The notes: generated by a model from the sequence alone, not told the origin. Shown: positions 29,193-40,183, counted from the stretch's first letter. The stretch: DNA of 64,000 nt from Meira nashicola (GCA_001600355.1 BCJU01000004.1:1488001-1552000), one strand, 5' to 3'. Translations and numbers: made by a program.

Positions 29193-30962
29193 TTAGCTAT
29201 CAAGTGATGCCGCCCTTCGACGTTGACGCTTAGATTTAGAGGGTTTGTCTAAAGAAGTTAATGAATGAGATGTACTCATCCGATTATCACCTTCATGTAC
29301 AACTTCATCTACTTCGCTCGATTCACCGGTTGATTCTTCGGGTTTTGCTGGTTTTGCAGAAGGTGTTGGTTGCGGGGCTGCGACAGATGGTTTGGCAGTA
29401 TCAGTAGGATAAGGTTTCTTTGAGAAATTATTTGAACGAATGTCCAATGCAGCATCATGTGTACGAAGGTTATAGCTTGGTTGAGATAAAGGATTCGCAT
29501 CTTCTACATCTCTCCACCATTCTCGAATTAGAGTTTGAATTCCATTTCGTTCTCCTTCTATTCGTTTTCGTTGCCAAAATGCAGATCGAGCACGATCGGC
29601 CGAAGTGATATTCGGTCGATCATCTTCTTCTACATCATCGTCATCTTCCCATTCCGGCCAAGGTCTGTCGATACTCCTTCCAGCTTCCAATACGGTTACC
29701 CTTTCAATATCCGTCATCCCTGCTCCTCTTCTTTGAATACCAACATTTCCAATCTCATTGAATTGCGTTGGTGATAATGCTAATGCTCCCGGATCCTTTT
29801 CTTCCATTTGAGCCATTCTCGCTCTCAGTCCAGGAGCAACGACATGACGTTCAAATGCGCCCATATTCACAGCATTTTGCGTCCAAACACTACGTTCTGC
29901 ACCAGGCATAGGTGGATGCTCAGTCATGAATTTTGTCCAGTAGGAGCGAGCATTTTTACTTGCTGCTAAGATGCAATCTTGTTCGTTGATCAAAACTCGT
30001 ACTGTCAAAATTGAGCCAATCGTGATGAGCAAAAAGACAATTTTTGAATCAGAAGTAGCGACAAAGTATACCAAACCTGCCAAGTCCAACACGATCAGAA
30101 TTGTGTAATACATGATTGAACTATTGAAAAGGCTCGAGATCAGATTGGATTCTGTTGAAATATTTCGCTTTAGCTTGAGGATGCTTGAAAGAGTCGCCAT
30201 TGCTAAGACCAAATCCGAAATGACCAGTGTAACCAAAAGGGCAACAATTGCATAAATTGGAGCCAGATAATTGTACTCTTGACGTAGTTCTGGTGTCAAT
30301 TTCATCTTTTGCGATAGTGCAAGAGAGAAGGATATACAACTAGATTCCAGCATTGGTTTATCCGAACGACGAACAAGATTCAAATATGAAAAGGAGAAAT
30401 GTTCAAAGACGAATGCAGTAACAAGTGCTGCCAAACGTGCCAAGACAAAGAAAGCGCATACAATTTGCAAAAGTGAATAATAACGAGTCGATTGAATTGC
30501 CGCTCTAGTGATCGTCCTTGAACGCCATGCATTTACGCATGCTGTTGATATTGAGACTAGAGTGGAAATTGCAAATGTAAGCGGCCATATCTTTGTCGAA
30601 CATCTTTGTAAGGTTTGATTTGGACTCCATACAGTGACGGCTATTAAGATTCCCAACATCAATGTCCAATAGCGTAGCCATAAAATTGCCAAAGGCATTA
30701 CGCCGCGCTTCGTACGCTTCCGGTGACACAGTCTCCACCATATCACTGATTCGGTTGGAATGTTAATAAGGTGCTCGTAAAATGCCAAGAGAGGAATAAT
30801 TGTTGGCACGATTAGCAACCCAGCTACGCTTGGATACCATTGGGTTGCAGCCCAGCCTTCAGCCAAAAGTGGATGAGTAGAACGGAAAGTATCGTCCGAG
30901 GGTATGTCAATAGGCGGCTGAAGGTAAACATTGCCAAAAGAGGGAGCCCAGAGGTTCAACAT
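29193..30962 (-). CDS. Multi-span membrane protein with long cytosolic tail (paralog A)
   Basis: 589 residues. About seven hydrophobic spans lie in the first ~330 residues, starting at SVAGLLIVPTIIPLLAFYEH. The C-terminal ~260 residues are disordered, charged and Ser/Pro-rich, ending in a basic KRQRRR-type run. The layout (outer N-terminus, seven spans, long tail) recalls basidiomycete DUF6533-like or GPCR-like proteins; no G-protein contact motif is recognised. Features shared with the divergent neighbour at 31802-33487 are an E..(I/F)P.E.V.W.R signature after span 1, a conserved LRY before span 3, a Cys after it, the AWR box, and RxLxxEQ after the last span. These mark the two as diverged paralogs. 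The function is not known. Confidence 0.72.
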   Translation of the reverse strand: MLNLWAPSFGNVYLQPPIDIPSDDTFRSTHPLLAEGWAATQWYPSVAGLLIVPTIIPLLAFYEHLINIPTESVIWWRLCHRKRTKRGVMPLAILWLRYWTLMLGILIAVTVWSPNQTLQRCSTKIWPLTFAISTLVSISTACVNAWRSRTITRAAIQSTRYYSLLQIVCAFFVLARLAALVTAFVFEHFSFSYLNLVRRSDKPMLESSCISFSLALSQKMKLTPELRQEYNYLAPIYAIVALLVTLVISDLVLAMATLSSILKLKRNISTESNLISSLFNSSIMYYTILIVLDLAGLVYFVATSDSKIVFLLITIGSILTVRVLINEQDCILAASKNARSYWTKFMTEHPPMPGAERSVWTQNAVNMGAFERHVVAPGLRARMAQMEEKDPGALALSPTQFNEIGNVGIQRRGAGMTDIERVTVLEAGRSIDRPWPEWEDDDDVEEDDRPNITSADRARSAFWQRKRIEGERNGIQTLIREWWRDVEDANPLSQPSYNLRTHDAALDIRSNNFSKKPYPTDTAKPSVAAPQPTPSAKPAKPEESTGESSEVDEVVHEGDNRMSTSHSLTSLDKPSKSKRQRRRAASLDS

Positions 30963-31801
30963 AGTGATGCTTTTCTACGGGTGAAGGTGTCGAATGATAA
31001 AAGAGTTTGATTAGTTCGATTTCGTCATTGGCACCAATACATGTCACTTGTGCGATGACAATGACAGCGTTTTTTGAAGTTTTGAGAAAGATGAATAGAC
31101 TATCTTTGACCAAAAGAGAGCATTGGGACCAAACAGGATGATGGTGGTATATATTAACAAACCAATTTGCTAAGCCCGTATAAAATCATCGGCACCATCA
31201 ATCTTCATTTACCATTTATCCGAAAAAAATCGGATGAATACAAGGCGAATCGTCACTGTTGCTAGGCTCGGCAGCTTTTAGCGCACGCAAGCACTGCACG
31301 TAAAGTGGGGGAAAATAGCTGAGAGGATGCGTAAAAAAAAGAAGATACCATGTGGAACAAAAAATCGCAACCATGCGGTCTACGGATGGAGTTTGCATGA
31401 GGTGGTGCAGTAAGTCACGCGCAGAGCAAACCAATATTAAAACGGGAACGCATGAAACCTTAATCGAGAAAGGTACATTTTGGTATATTGTATACTAGAA
31501 GCTGCATACAGTCCTCTTATCATTCTTTATCCATGCGTGCATCTCTATTTCCTTCCAAGTGATCATCGGAGGCTGCTTCTCCACTTTACATTCTTCTTTA
31601 TCAAGCAAGATATTCCCGGTTCTGGTTGTTGTCATTGTATTCAAACAAGCCGTATACGTGATATTAATAGCTGGACGGCCATAAACAGATTTCAGGGAAT
31701 GGCGATGAAGTAGGACTGAAGCTTTTGACATATGTCTGTAAGCCTTTATAAAGACAAATAGCCATTTAAAAGGCATCGTCCCATCCAATAAAACGTTCAC
31801 G
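30963..31801. other. Shared upstream region of two divergent paralogous membrane-protein genes
   Basis: 839 bp between head-to-head starts. AT-rich with poly-A/T runs, and several short frames that I do not accept. It may act as a bidirectional promoter. Confidence 0.45.
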
Positions 31802-33487
31802 ATGGCTCGATATGCTGTTCAGTCCGGCTATGACGCACAGATCTCCGGAGGTGAATTCGATGGAATGAATGCAAATGATTGGGGTGCGCAAATATTCATA
31901 CCAACATCGTTACCCCGTCTGATTGGTATCACTGTTGCAGTCGTCATTGGATTATGGGAGTTTTGTTCAGTATTTCCTGCAGAAGTTGTCTTATGGCAAA
32001 GAGTAACCAAACAAAGGCCGAGTAGGACAAGTTTTGCGCCTTGGACTACTTTAATTTTGCGATATTTGTTGTTATGTTATAGTGTGACTACAGCTTTTAT
32101 CGAATGGTCTACAACTATGACTACTGATGCTGCATGCAAAGCAGCTTCAGGTTTCTTATTCGCATCTTGGTGTGCACTTGTTGTCGTATGCTCATTTGCA
32201 ATTGCTTGGCGAGCACAAGCTGTCGCAAGAGGTGTATTGCAAGATAAGGTCACAGTTATAGCCATGCAAATGATGATTGGTGTTTTGGTGCTAATGCAAG
32301 TATTTATGGCAATATTTACCGTTATTTGGTCAGCAACAGTTGAATTTCAATATACTCCCGCTGCAATTAATGGTCAATGCACAATTCGTTCCCATCCTGG
32401 TGACATATTTCAACGCAAGCATGATTTCAGACCGAGACCATTCAGAGTTTACGTTGCAGACGTACTTTTGTGGTATTGGGTAGTTTTGATCGTCTTCAAT
32501 TTGTGCTGTTTGCTGCTAGTCATTTATGCTCTACGCACCTTAGCAGCTCGATCTCGTGGATTTTCGAAATTTATCAATGGAATGTTGAACCATAGCGTCT
32601 TCTACTTTGCCATCGTGTTGCTACTATCAATCGTATGTATCATTTGGCGAAAGGTTCAAAGCGCAAGCTGGCTCATCAGACCGACTACAGTGATAGAAGC
32701 GGCAGTTATGATTCGTATCCTACTTGCCGAACAGAATGCTGCTAGGAGACCGGTTGATACAACATATATGGATCAAAGGCACTTCAGCAATCGTGGCTAT
32801 ACACAGAATGCCGTTGATGCACAACCCGTCACGTATCCTCGTGGAGATGCTACAATCCAATTTGTTAACCGAAACCAAGGTATGGAACGAAGGAGCGTTG
32901 ACAGAATGGAGAACGGCGGAGGAGAAGGAGGGGGAGCAGGTACCGGATTTGACCCGAATGCAATGCAAGATCACTCAGCAATGGTTATGCGACCGATTTA
33001 TCAACCTTATAGTATGATGGATAATTTAGGCCAAGCATTTAGTCAAGTTGATAGTAATACACATGATTTGGACGGACAGAGTTTAAGTAGTAATCGTCAA
33101 AGCATGAACGGAGCTCCAAACGTTTACCCAGGTGTTGCAATGATGGAAGAAGAGGAAAAACGCATGGAATTAGAAGCCAGATTGGCACAAGGTAATCTTG
33201 ACCCTTACTCTATGCGAGATTACGAAAAAGGAACATCTTCTGCAGACAATTCTAATACGAATGCATCCAGTTCATCAGATCAGGAGAAGCAACAGCAGCA
33301 ACAGCACGAAAAGAATTCTTCTCATAGTGCTTCTTCCACAGCTCCCAATGCAACTTCGCAAAATGGAAATCCGACAAATCGTCCAACTTTACGTTTCTTG
33401 CCACGTAATCGATCACACGATGATATCGATAACGGTTATGAAGATGAAGACGATGACGAAGTAGGCATTCAAACTGTCAACTTTTGA
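31802..33487 (+). CDS. Multi-span membrane protein with long cytosolic tail (paralog B)
   Basis: 561 residues with about seven spans in residues 36-300 (first at LPRLIGITVAVVIGLWEF). A disordered tail of about 240 residues then includes a poly-Gln run (QQQQQ, encoded near 33290-33305), acidic patches and a KKR-poor, Asn/Ser-rich stretch. Alignment by eye with the divergent neighbour shows EFCSVFPAEVVLWQRV against EHLINIPTESVIWWRL, then LRY, a Cys, AWR.(Q/T).(V/I)(A/T)R, and RILLAEQ against RVLINEQ. The pair therefore came from an inverted duplication. Whether it acts as a receptor, transporter or scaffold cannot be told. Start ATG at 31802; no introns. Confidence 0.72.
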   Translation: MARYAVQSGYDAQISGGEFDGMNANDWGAQIFIPTSLPRLIGITVAVVIGLWEFCSVFPAEVVLWQRVTKQRPSRTSFAPWTTLILRYLLLCYSVTTAFIEWSTTMTTDAACKAASGFLFASWCALVVVCSFAIAWRAQAVARGVLQDKVTVIAMQMMIGVLVLMQVFMAIFTVIWSATVEFQYTPAAINGQCTIRSHPGDIFQRKHDFRPRPFRVYVADVLLWYWVVLIVFNLCCLLLVIYALRTLAARSRGFSKFINGMLNHSVFYFAIVLLLSIVCIIWRKVQSASWLIRPTTVIEAAVMIRILLAEQNAARRPVDTTYMDQRHFSNRGYTQNAVDAQPVTYPRGDATIQFVNRNQGMERRSVDRMENGGGEGGGAGTGFDPNAMQDHSAMVMRPIYQPYSMMDNLGQAFSQVDSNTHDLDGQSLSSNRQSMNGAPNVYPGVAMMEEEEKRMELEARLAQGNLDPYSMRDYEKGTSSADNSNTNASSSSDQEKQQQQQHEKNSSHSASSTAPNATSQNGNPTNRPTLRFLPRNRSHDDIDNGYEDEDDDEVGIQTVNF

Positions 33488-33781
33488 TCGACAATGTCAT
33501 CTCAATTGTAATTTAGTGTACTTTTATATGCATATTTATATTATCGAAAGGTTAATCTTAGACCAGCATTTGTAATTTCATGCTCTTTTGCGCAATAATG
33601 GATGCTTAGTAATCTACGTGACTTAAAGTCTGTCTTTTTTTTTTGCCGCATATATTATGAGAGACACGCTTTAAGAATTCTTCTCGAGATTTAGCACTAG
33701 CAAAAAGGTGCATGCATGAATCAATCGATCTTTCTTTTTTCCACGAACTACTTTGGCATATCAAAAAAGAAGAAGAATAGT

Positions 33782-35210
33782 ATGGCAAACGCAGCTTATA
33801 TCAGTTCAGCTGAAAAGGCATTTGGACCATCTCTGTTGGGAGCAGGAGATGAAGCTGTAAAGAAGGATATTGATGCTTGGATCGCAAAGATTAACAGCGG
33901 TGGAAAGGACGTGACAGATCTCAAGGTGAGTAGACTTGAAAGTGTGAAAAACGAGAAAAGGATGTTTGAGGATCTGGTGTTGGTGAGCTGAATCTGGTAA
34001 TGATCCTTTCACTTCCCAGAAATTTGTTCAAGTGAGGCACAATATATTTTTGTCTCGGCTTTTTCATTCATCTCGATTTTCAATTCGTCAGCGAATCGGG
34101 CTAACAACAATCTCTCTCCTTTCCGTTTTATTTTCTTTTCGATATTCTCGACCTATTTTTGATCGCAAAATCCTTCCGCGCAAACTACCCCGATCACAGG
34201 TTCTTGATCAAGTATTGGCAAACAAGACATTCATTGCAGGAAATTCAATCAGTTTGGCCGATCTTGCTTTATTTTCATCTTTATACGATCAAGTTTCAAA
34301 ATTACCTGCAGCAGAACAATATGCACATTTAAATGTTACCAGATACGTTTCGCATATTTCACACCTAGCAGCTCAATTACCTCATGATAGCGCAAGTCAA
34401 TATGCCGCTTTTGATCCAACATTTGAAGGTCAACCGACTATCGAACGTAAAGATGTTGCAGCTGAAAAACAAAAAGCAAAAGAACAAAAACAAGCTGCTC
34501 AAACGGCAAAAGAACATAGCGCAAATGCAGAAAAAGAAGGTAAAGCAGAAAAAGGTGGTTTAGCAGCCGTTGCTGCAGCTCCCGGAGCAAAGAAGGAAAA
34601 GAAACCAAAAGGAGAAGCAGCAGGTGGTGGTAAAAAGAAGAATGAGCCAGCAGCTCCTGCTATCCCAATACCATCTCAAGTTGATTTGAGAGTAGGAAAA
34701 ATTGTCAAGATTGAACGTCATCCTGATGCTGATTCTTTGTATTTGGAACAAGTCGATTTCGGAGAGCCAGAAGGACCACGTACGATCTTATCAGGTTTGG
34801 TAAATTATGTTCCTATCGAAAAGATGCAAGATAGATGGGTTGTAGGTGTTTGCAATCTCAAGCCAGCTTCAATGCGTGGAATTAAGAGTTACGGAATGTT
34901 ATTGTGTGCATCTCAAAAGGATGCAAAGGATGCGGGTGTAGAACCAGTTCATCCTCCTGAGGGAAGTGCTGTTGGAGATCGTGTCTATGTTGAAGGTTTT
35001 GAAGGATTAGAGCCTGAAACACAACTAAACCCAAAGAAAAAGATCTTTGAGACCATTCAACCAAATTATACCACCACAGAAGGCTTTGAATGTGCATGGG
35101 TAGGAGCAGGACCACAAGATCAAGAAAGTGGAGAGAAGACTAAACGCTTAATTCGCACAGCCAAAGGTGTCGTTACCGCACCTGGTTTCGCAGGTGCTCA
35201 ATTGAGCTGA
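33782..35210 (+). CDS. ARC1: ARC1-like tRNA-binding cofactor (EMAP-II/OB-fold domain)
   Basis: A spliced gene. Exon 1 is 33782-33925; the main exon begins at 34200. A 12-nt exon at 34020-34031 (KFVQ) may sit between them, giving about 389 residues with it and 385 without. The N-terminal part looks like a GST-C-type domain ([19 protein letters not shown]), used in Arc1p to dock methionyl- and glutamyl-tRNA synthetases. A Lys/Ala-rich linker follows, then the C-terminal OB-fold tRNA-binding domain, starting at [20 protein letters not shown]. That is the EMAP-II/Arc1/MetRS-beta signature; [12 protein letters not shown] and the C-terminal EMAP-II extension continue it. The protein delivers tRNA to synthetases in the cytosol. 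The OB fold is certain; exact exon structure at the 5' end is not. Confidence 0.85.
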
Positions 35211-35346
35211 TAAATCAAGTCTATATATACGACATTCCAATGAGAAGTGATGTATCATTACAGTGTGCCAATTGCAAAAAATGGTATCTAAATCTAGAAA
35301 TACAAGTTGTGTGCGTTTTTTGATGAGAAGTACATAATCAGAAGAA

Positions 35347-36789
35347 TTAATTTTCCAGCGAGCTTTTCAATTCCGAATTTTCCTGTTCGATCTCTTTTCG
35401 AAGTCCAGCAATCATTAAATTGTCGTAATGTTCCTTTAATGAATCGATAAGGTAGAGTAAACCACCATTCTTTGCATCTCCCTCTAATATAGCATCTAAT
35501 CCATTAGTAGAAATAGGTACTCTATGATCAGTGACACGATCTTGTGGATAATTAAATGTACGAATTCTATCCATTCTGTTCATTGATGCAATTTGACTTT
35601 TTCGAATATCGCGAACTTGAGATTGTTCTTCACGCATTTTTCGATCTAAAAGTCTTGCACGTAAAACGTCCCATGCTTTTGCTCGATTTTGATGTTGTGA
35701 TCGTGAATCTTGCATGGAAACAGTAATTCCTGTAGGCTCGTGTGTTAAACGAATGGCTGATTCTGTCTTATTCACATGTTGTCCACCCGCTCCACGACTC
35801 CTCATCACTTCTTCTTTGACATCTTTTGGATCTACCAAATCATCCATAGAGGTTTTATTGTTGGAACTTTTATCATCTTCAGCGGATGGTAAAACGACGA
35901 TTGCGATTGTGCTACTCTGTAATTTATTGATATTAATCGTTGTCGGAACACGTTGAACACGATGAACGCCACCTTCATGACGTAGTAAGCCATAAGCACC
36001 ACGACCTTTTACCGAAAGCAAAACTTCTTTGTATGCATTTGTTCCAGCGCTGCCTAAACTTGCTCCATCAGCCGCCGTAACCGAAAGTTCTTCTACCTGT
36101 AGCTTACTTGGCATACCATCAAAGTTCAATTCGATATCCTCGCAAAAACGTGTATACATTCTTGCCAATTCTGCAGTGAAAATGCAAGATTCCTGACCAC
36201 CTACACCAGGTCTTAATTCAATAATTGCCGATTGACTATCTAATGGATCTTGAGGGATGACTGTTAATCGAATAGTCTTGCGTAATTCATTGATCATTTG
36301 CAATGTCGATTCTGCTTCTGCAATAGCCATTTGACGTAAATCTTCGTCAGGTTCAACGGCTGGATCAGTCATACTTAACAAATTTGCAGCAGTTTTTGTG
36401 ATATCTTTCCATTGTTTGTGAAGTTTATGCGCTTCATCTAATTCTCCAATCAGTTTGGCTGTTGAAATATCACCTTTACCTTGTCTTTCCTGTTCGATTA
36501 GCAGATCTCGCTTTCGTACAATCAAATTTAATAATCCAATGACAGCATCTGGCTCTTCTGCTTCAGCTGTATAAAATCTTTGCTGAAAATTTAAGGTACT
36601 TTGCATACCTTGTGGCTGCAAATGAAGTGATCTTGATTCCCAAAGTGGTGCGGTAGGTGAATGATGAGATCGGTGATTCTTTGCTGGTATGTTGTCATTC
36701 GATTTTATGTTATGGTGGGAAAGCCTTAATGAAGGCCTAACGGATCGACTACATTCTGCAAAGCTACTTCTTATTTTATTCCGAAGCAT
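35347..36789 (-). CDS. MRF1: Mitochondrial peptide chain release factor 1
   Basis: 480 residues from the ATG at 36789; the frame runs ten codons further upstream only to a TTG. The first ~60 residues are rich in Arg, Ser and His without acidic residues, a typical mitochondrial presequence (MLRNKIRSSF...). The rest is a class I release factor. The GGQ triplet is at 335-337 (RGAGGQHVNKTESAIRLTH), which triggers peptidyl-tRNA hydrolysis in the ribosomal centre. The upstream block LRPGVGGQESCIFTAELARMY and GGVHRVQRVP complete the family signature. It ends translation on mitochondrial UAA/UAG codons. Intronless. It is divergent from SEC26, with about 480 bp between. Confidence 0.93.
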   Translation of the reverse strand: MLRNKIRSSFAECSRSVRPSLRLSHHNIKSNDNIPAKNHRSHHSPTAPLWESRSLHLQPQGMQSTLNFQQRFYTAEAEEPDAVIGLLNLIVRKRDLLIEQERQGKGDISTAKLIGELDEAHKLHKQWKDITKTAANLLSMTDPAVEPDEDLRQMAIAEAESTLQMINELRKTIRLTVIPQDPLDSQSAIIELRPGVGGQESCIFTAELARMYTRFCEDIELNFDGMPSKLQVEELSVTAADGASLGSAGTNAYKEVLLSVKGRGAYGLLRHEGGVHRVQRVPTTININKLQSSTIAIVVLPSAEDDKSSNNKTSMDDLVDPKDVKEEVMRSRGAGGQHVNKTESAIRLTHEPTGITVSMQDSRSQHQNRAKAWDVLRARLLDRKMREEQSQVRDIRKSQIASMNRMDRIRTFNYPQDRVTDHRVPISTNGLDAILEGDAKNGGLLYLIDSLKEHYDNLMIAGLRKEIEQENSELKSSLEN

Positions 36790-37273
36790 CTTTTGATTAT
36801 CGATATGATCATAAGCCAATCTTGCTCAAGCTATTTTTTTCCGAAAATCTCTAAATTAGAAGATCCACAGAATATATGCATAGTCTATTCTACGCTAAAA
36901 CGGAATCTTTAACCACTTCTTCTCGTGCACGTGTTAAGCATCAAGGGGACAGCAGATGGGAAGACACGTACTTCGTTGGAATTTAGAGTCCACGCATAAA
37001 GTCACTCTGACTGTGCATCGTCTTACGCCTCTCTACTTACAGCAGAATTGCACTGAACAAACACACTTCTTATGCATTGACTTTTGGAATGCGTTCAAAT
37101 CAAAGCACACATATCGTTGTCACGATCTAGCAACTTCCACCATCGAAAGCCGTTCGTCAAAGAGAGTTTATTTTTAATCAATCTTCTCAAGGCTGCAAAT
37201 CAATCTTTCGCTCGATCTTGACGCTTTTGTTATTCGATTTGGTACGTGCTTCAGATCTTAAATTTGGCCCAGC
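36790..37273. other. Divergent promoter region MRF1/SEC26
   Basis: Holds a CACGTG E-box-type palindrome at 36928-36933. No gene recognised; short frames on the plus strand overlap the beta-COP start and are not accepted. Confidence 0.45.
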
Positions 37274-40183
37274 ATGGATGCCACAGCATATACCGTCGTC
37301 GCACCTCTCGACGATGGAATGGAATTGCAAGCTTCCGATTTACAGCAAATCTTACAAAAAGCTGATGATGATACAAAACTTGAAACTCTTCGAAGGATTA
37401 TCGTTTCAACACTCAATGGTCAACCTCAACCAACCCTTTTAATGCCAATCATTCAATATGTCCTACCGAGCAAAAATAAACAACTTAAAAAGATGTTGCA
37501 TTTTTATTGGGAAGTGTGTCCAAAGTACGATGACCAAGGAAAGCTCAAACAAGAGATGATCTTGGTAGTCAATGCCATCAGAAATGACTTGCAACATCCC
37601 AACGAATACATTCGAGGTTCTACTCTTCGTTTCTTGCAAAAGATTAAAGAACCTGAATTGCTCGAAGCTTTAATTCCTTCTGTTCGACAATGCTTGGAAC
37701 ACCGACATTCCTACGTTCGAAAGAATGCTGTCTTGTGTGTTCTGCAAATATACTCTAGACATGAATCCATGTTCAGCGATGCACCCGAATTAATGGAAAC
37801 CTTTTTGGCCACGGAACAAGATGCAACATGCAAACGTAACGCATTCATCCTGCTTTGCAATGCTGCTACAGACAAGGCTGTCGAATATCTATTGTCTGTA
37901 TATGAATCGATTCCAACTATGGATGAACTTATGCAATTAGCCGTCATTGAACTCATTCGCAAAGAATGCAAACCCGACAGCCCAAACAGGGCCAAGTATA
38001 TCCGTGCAATCTCGGAGCTCCTCTCTGCAACTTCACATGCTGTCAAGTATGAGGCAGCAATCACGCTCACTTCTCTCACCCAAAATCCTGCTGCAATTAA
38101 AGCAACTGCTTCAGCTTTGATCGATTTGGTCGTTCGTGAATCGGATAATAATGTCAAATTAATCGTTCTTGCAAGACTAGATGGTTTACGTTCGCGTCAC
38201 GAGCATGTTATCGACCCAGCTGTCATGGATTTGTTGCGAGTCTTGGGAAGTCCTGACATGGACGTTCGTCGTCGTGCTTTGGGCATCGCTTTGGAAATGG
38301 TTTCATCGCGTAATATCGAAGAGGTTGTCTTGTTCTTGAAGAAAGAGTTGATGAAAACAGTAGACGCTTCTGGTGGTTACGACAAAAATATCGAATACAG
38401 ACAATTGCTCATTCAATCCATTCACACATGCGCTATCAAATTCAGCGAAGTTGCATCGAATATCGTACACGTCTTGATGGAATTCTTGGGAGACTCTTCC
38501 AACCCAAGTGCAGTGGATGTGATCAGCTTTGTTCGTGAAGTTGTGGAGAAGTTCCCTGATCTACGTTCCAGCATTGTGGACAAGCTTCTACGGACCTTTG
38601 GAGAGATCAAAAGCGGAAAGGTATTCAGAGGATCATTGTGGATTGTGGGAGAATATTGTGAAACATTGGAGGATGTCAAAGAAGCAATGCAACAAATTCG
38701 CCGGGTAATTGGAGAGATTCCAATCTTGGCAGCTGAAGAGAAGCTTCTACAGCGTTCAGAAAATGGCGGAGAAGAAGAGGAAGAACGTCGCTTTAAAGAT
38801 GAGATCGCAGCAACCGGAAAGCCTGCCAATCGCGTCAGAGCTGATGGAACTTATGCAACAGAAACTGCGTTCTCATCAGAAGCCAGCGCAAGTGCAAGAC
38901 TAGACGCTGTCAAAAACGCTTCCAAACCACCTCTCCGTTCTTTAATTCTTTTGGGCGATTTCTACACAGCCACTGTACTAGCTTCCACCCTCACAAAGCT
39001 CGTTCTTCGTTATTTCGAATTGAGCTCTGATGCACAAAGCAAGAATGCTCTACGTGCTGAAGCCATGCTTATCATGACCAGTGTCGTTCGAGCTGGACAA
39101 TCCAAATTTGCACAAGCCCCAATCGATGAAGACAGTATTGAACGTATTATGACTTGTGTTCAAACCTTAGCCACTATCAAAGAAGATAAGGATGAGGAAG
39201 CGGTAGATGTATTCTTGAAAGATACCAAACAAGCATACTCCAAGATCATACAGGCAGAAGAAAGGAAGAATGCAGAAAAAGCAGCAAGAGATGTTGCTAT
39301 CAAGGTTCAACCTGATGACGTAGTACCTTTCCGTCAGCTATCAAAGAAGTCGGCCACTGCAACATTGGTCGAAAACAATGCTGAAGATTATGAGTCAGAG
39401 TTGAACAAAGCGACTGGATCTTCAAAGAACAACAAGGACGATTTCATCAGCAAGCTTCAACGTGTAGTTCAACTTACAGGATTTTCAGATCCCGTTTATG
39501 CGGAAGCTTATGTCAACGTTCATCAATTCGATATCTTGTTAGATGTCTTGGTAGTGAATCAAACTGCAGAGACTTTACAAAATCTTACGATTGAATTTGC
39601 AACTTTGGGAGATCTCAAGCTTGTGGAGAGACCTGCAAATTACACATTAGCAGCATACTCTTATCAATCCATTAAGGCTACCATCAAAGTTTCATCGACT
39701 GAAACAGGTGTAATCTTTGGTAATATCACATACGAAGGTGCTGCAGGAACAGGAACTGCATCAAGTGGTGATTCTAAGTGCGTTGTGTTAAATGATATTC
39801 ACATTGACATTATGGACTACATTCATCCTGCTACATGTACTGAAGGTCAATTCAGGAGTATGTGGACTGAATTTGAATGGGAAAACAAAGTCAGCGTTAA
39901 TACGAACATTAAAGGACTACGGACATACCTTGATCACATTCTCAAATCGACAAATATGGCATGTCTAACACCCGATGCAAGCTTAGCAGGCGAATGTGGC
40001 TTCTTGTCTGCCAATTTATATGCACGATCACTGTTTGGTGAAGATGCTTTGGCTAATTTGTCAATAGAAGAATTACCCGATCAAACGATTCAAGGACATG
40101 TGCGTATCCGTAGTAAAACACAAGGTATTGCGCTCAGTCTTGGTGATAAGATTACACTTGCGCAAAAAGTTGTCAAGGATTAG
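37274..40183 (+). CDS. SEC26: Coatomer (COPI) beta subunit
   Basis: 969 residues, the usual length for beta-COP. The N-terminal adaptin-like solenoid includes QYVLPSKNKQLKKMLHFYWE and IRNDLQHPNEYIRGSTLRFL, highly conserved beta-COP motifs. The C-terminal appendage begins after about residue 690 and contains EFATLGDLKLVERPANYTLA and VLNDIHIDIMDYI, both diagnostic. In the coatomer, beta-COP pairs with delta-COP on Arf1-GTP membranes to form retrograde Golgi-to-ER vesicles. An acidic/charged insert (about 490-530, GGEEEEERR) looks like a surface loop. Codon use is more biased than in most genes of the window, consistent with high expression. Intronless. ATG at 37274. Confidence 0.95.
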   Translation: MDATAYTVVAPLDDGMELQASDLQQILQKADDDTKLETLRRIIVSTLNGQPQPTLLMPIIQYVLPSKNKQLKKMLHFYWEVCPKYDDQGKLKQEMILVVNAIRNDLQHPNEYIRGSTLRFLQKIKEPELLEALIPSVRQCLEHRHSYVRKNAVLCVLQIYSRHESMFSDAPELMETFLATEQDATCKRNAFILLCNAATDKAVEYLLSVYESIPTMDELMQLAVIELIRKECKPDSPNRAKYIRAISELLSATSHAVKYEAAITLTSLTQNPAAIKATASALIDLVVRESDNNVKLIVLARLDGLRSRHEHVIDPAVMDLLRVLGSPDMDVRRRALGIALEMVSSRNIEEVVLFLKKELMKTVDASGGYDKNIEYRQLLIQSIHTCAIKFSEVASNIVHVLMEFLGDSSNPSAVDVISFVREVVEKFPDLRSSIVDKLLRTFGEIKSGKVFRGSLWIVGEYCETLEDVKEAMQQIRRVIGEIPILAAEEKLLQRSENGGEEEEERRFKDEIAATGKPANRVRADGTYATETAFSSEASASARLDAVKNASKPPLRSLILLGDFYTATVLASTLTKLVLRYFELSSDAQSKNALRAEAMLIMTSVVRAGQSKFAQAPIDEDSIERIMTCVQTLATIKEDKDEEAVDVFLKDTKQAYSKIIQAEERKNAEKAARDVAIKVQPDDVVPFRQLSKKSATATLVENNAEDYESELNKATGSSKNNKDDFISKLQRVVQLTGFSDPVYAEAYVNVHQFDILLDVLVVNQTAETLQNLTIEFATLGDLKLVERPANYTLAAYSYQSIKATIKVSSTETGVIFGNITYEGAAGTGTASSGDSKCVVLNDIHIDIMDYIHPATCTEGQFRSMWTEFEWENKVSVNTNIKGLRTYLDHILKSTNMACLTPDASLAGECGFLSANLYARSLFGEDALANLSIEELPDQTIQGHVRIRSKTQGIALSLGDKITLAQKVVKD

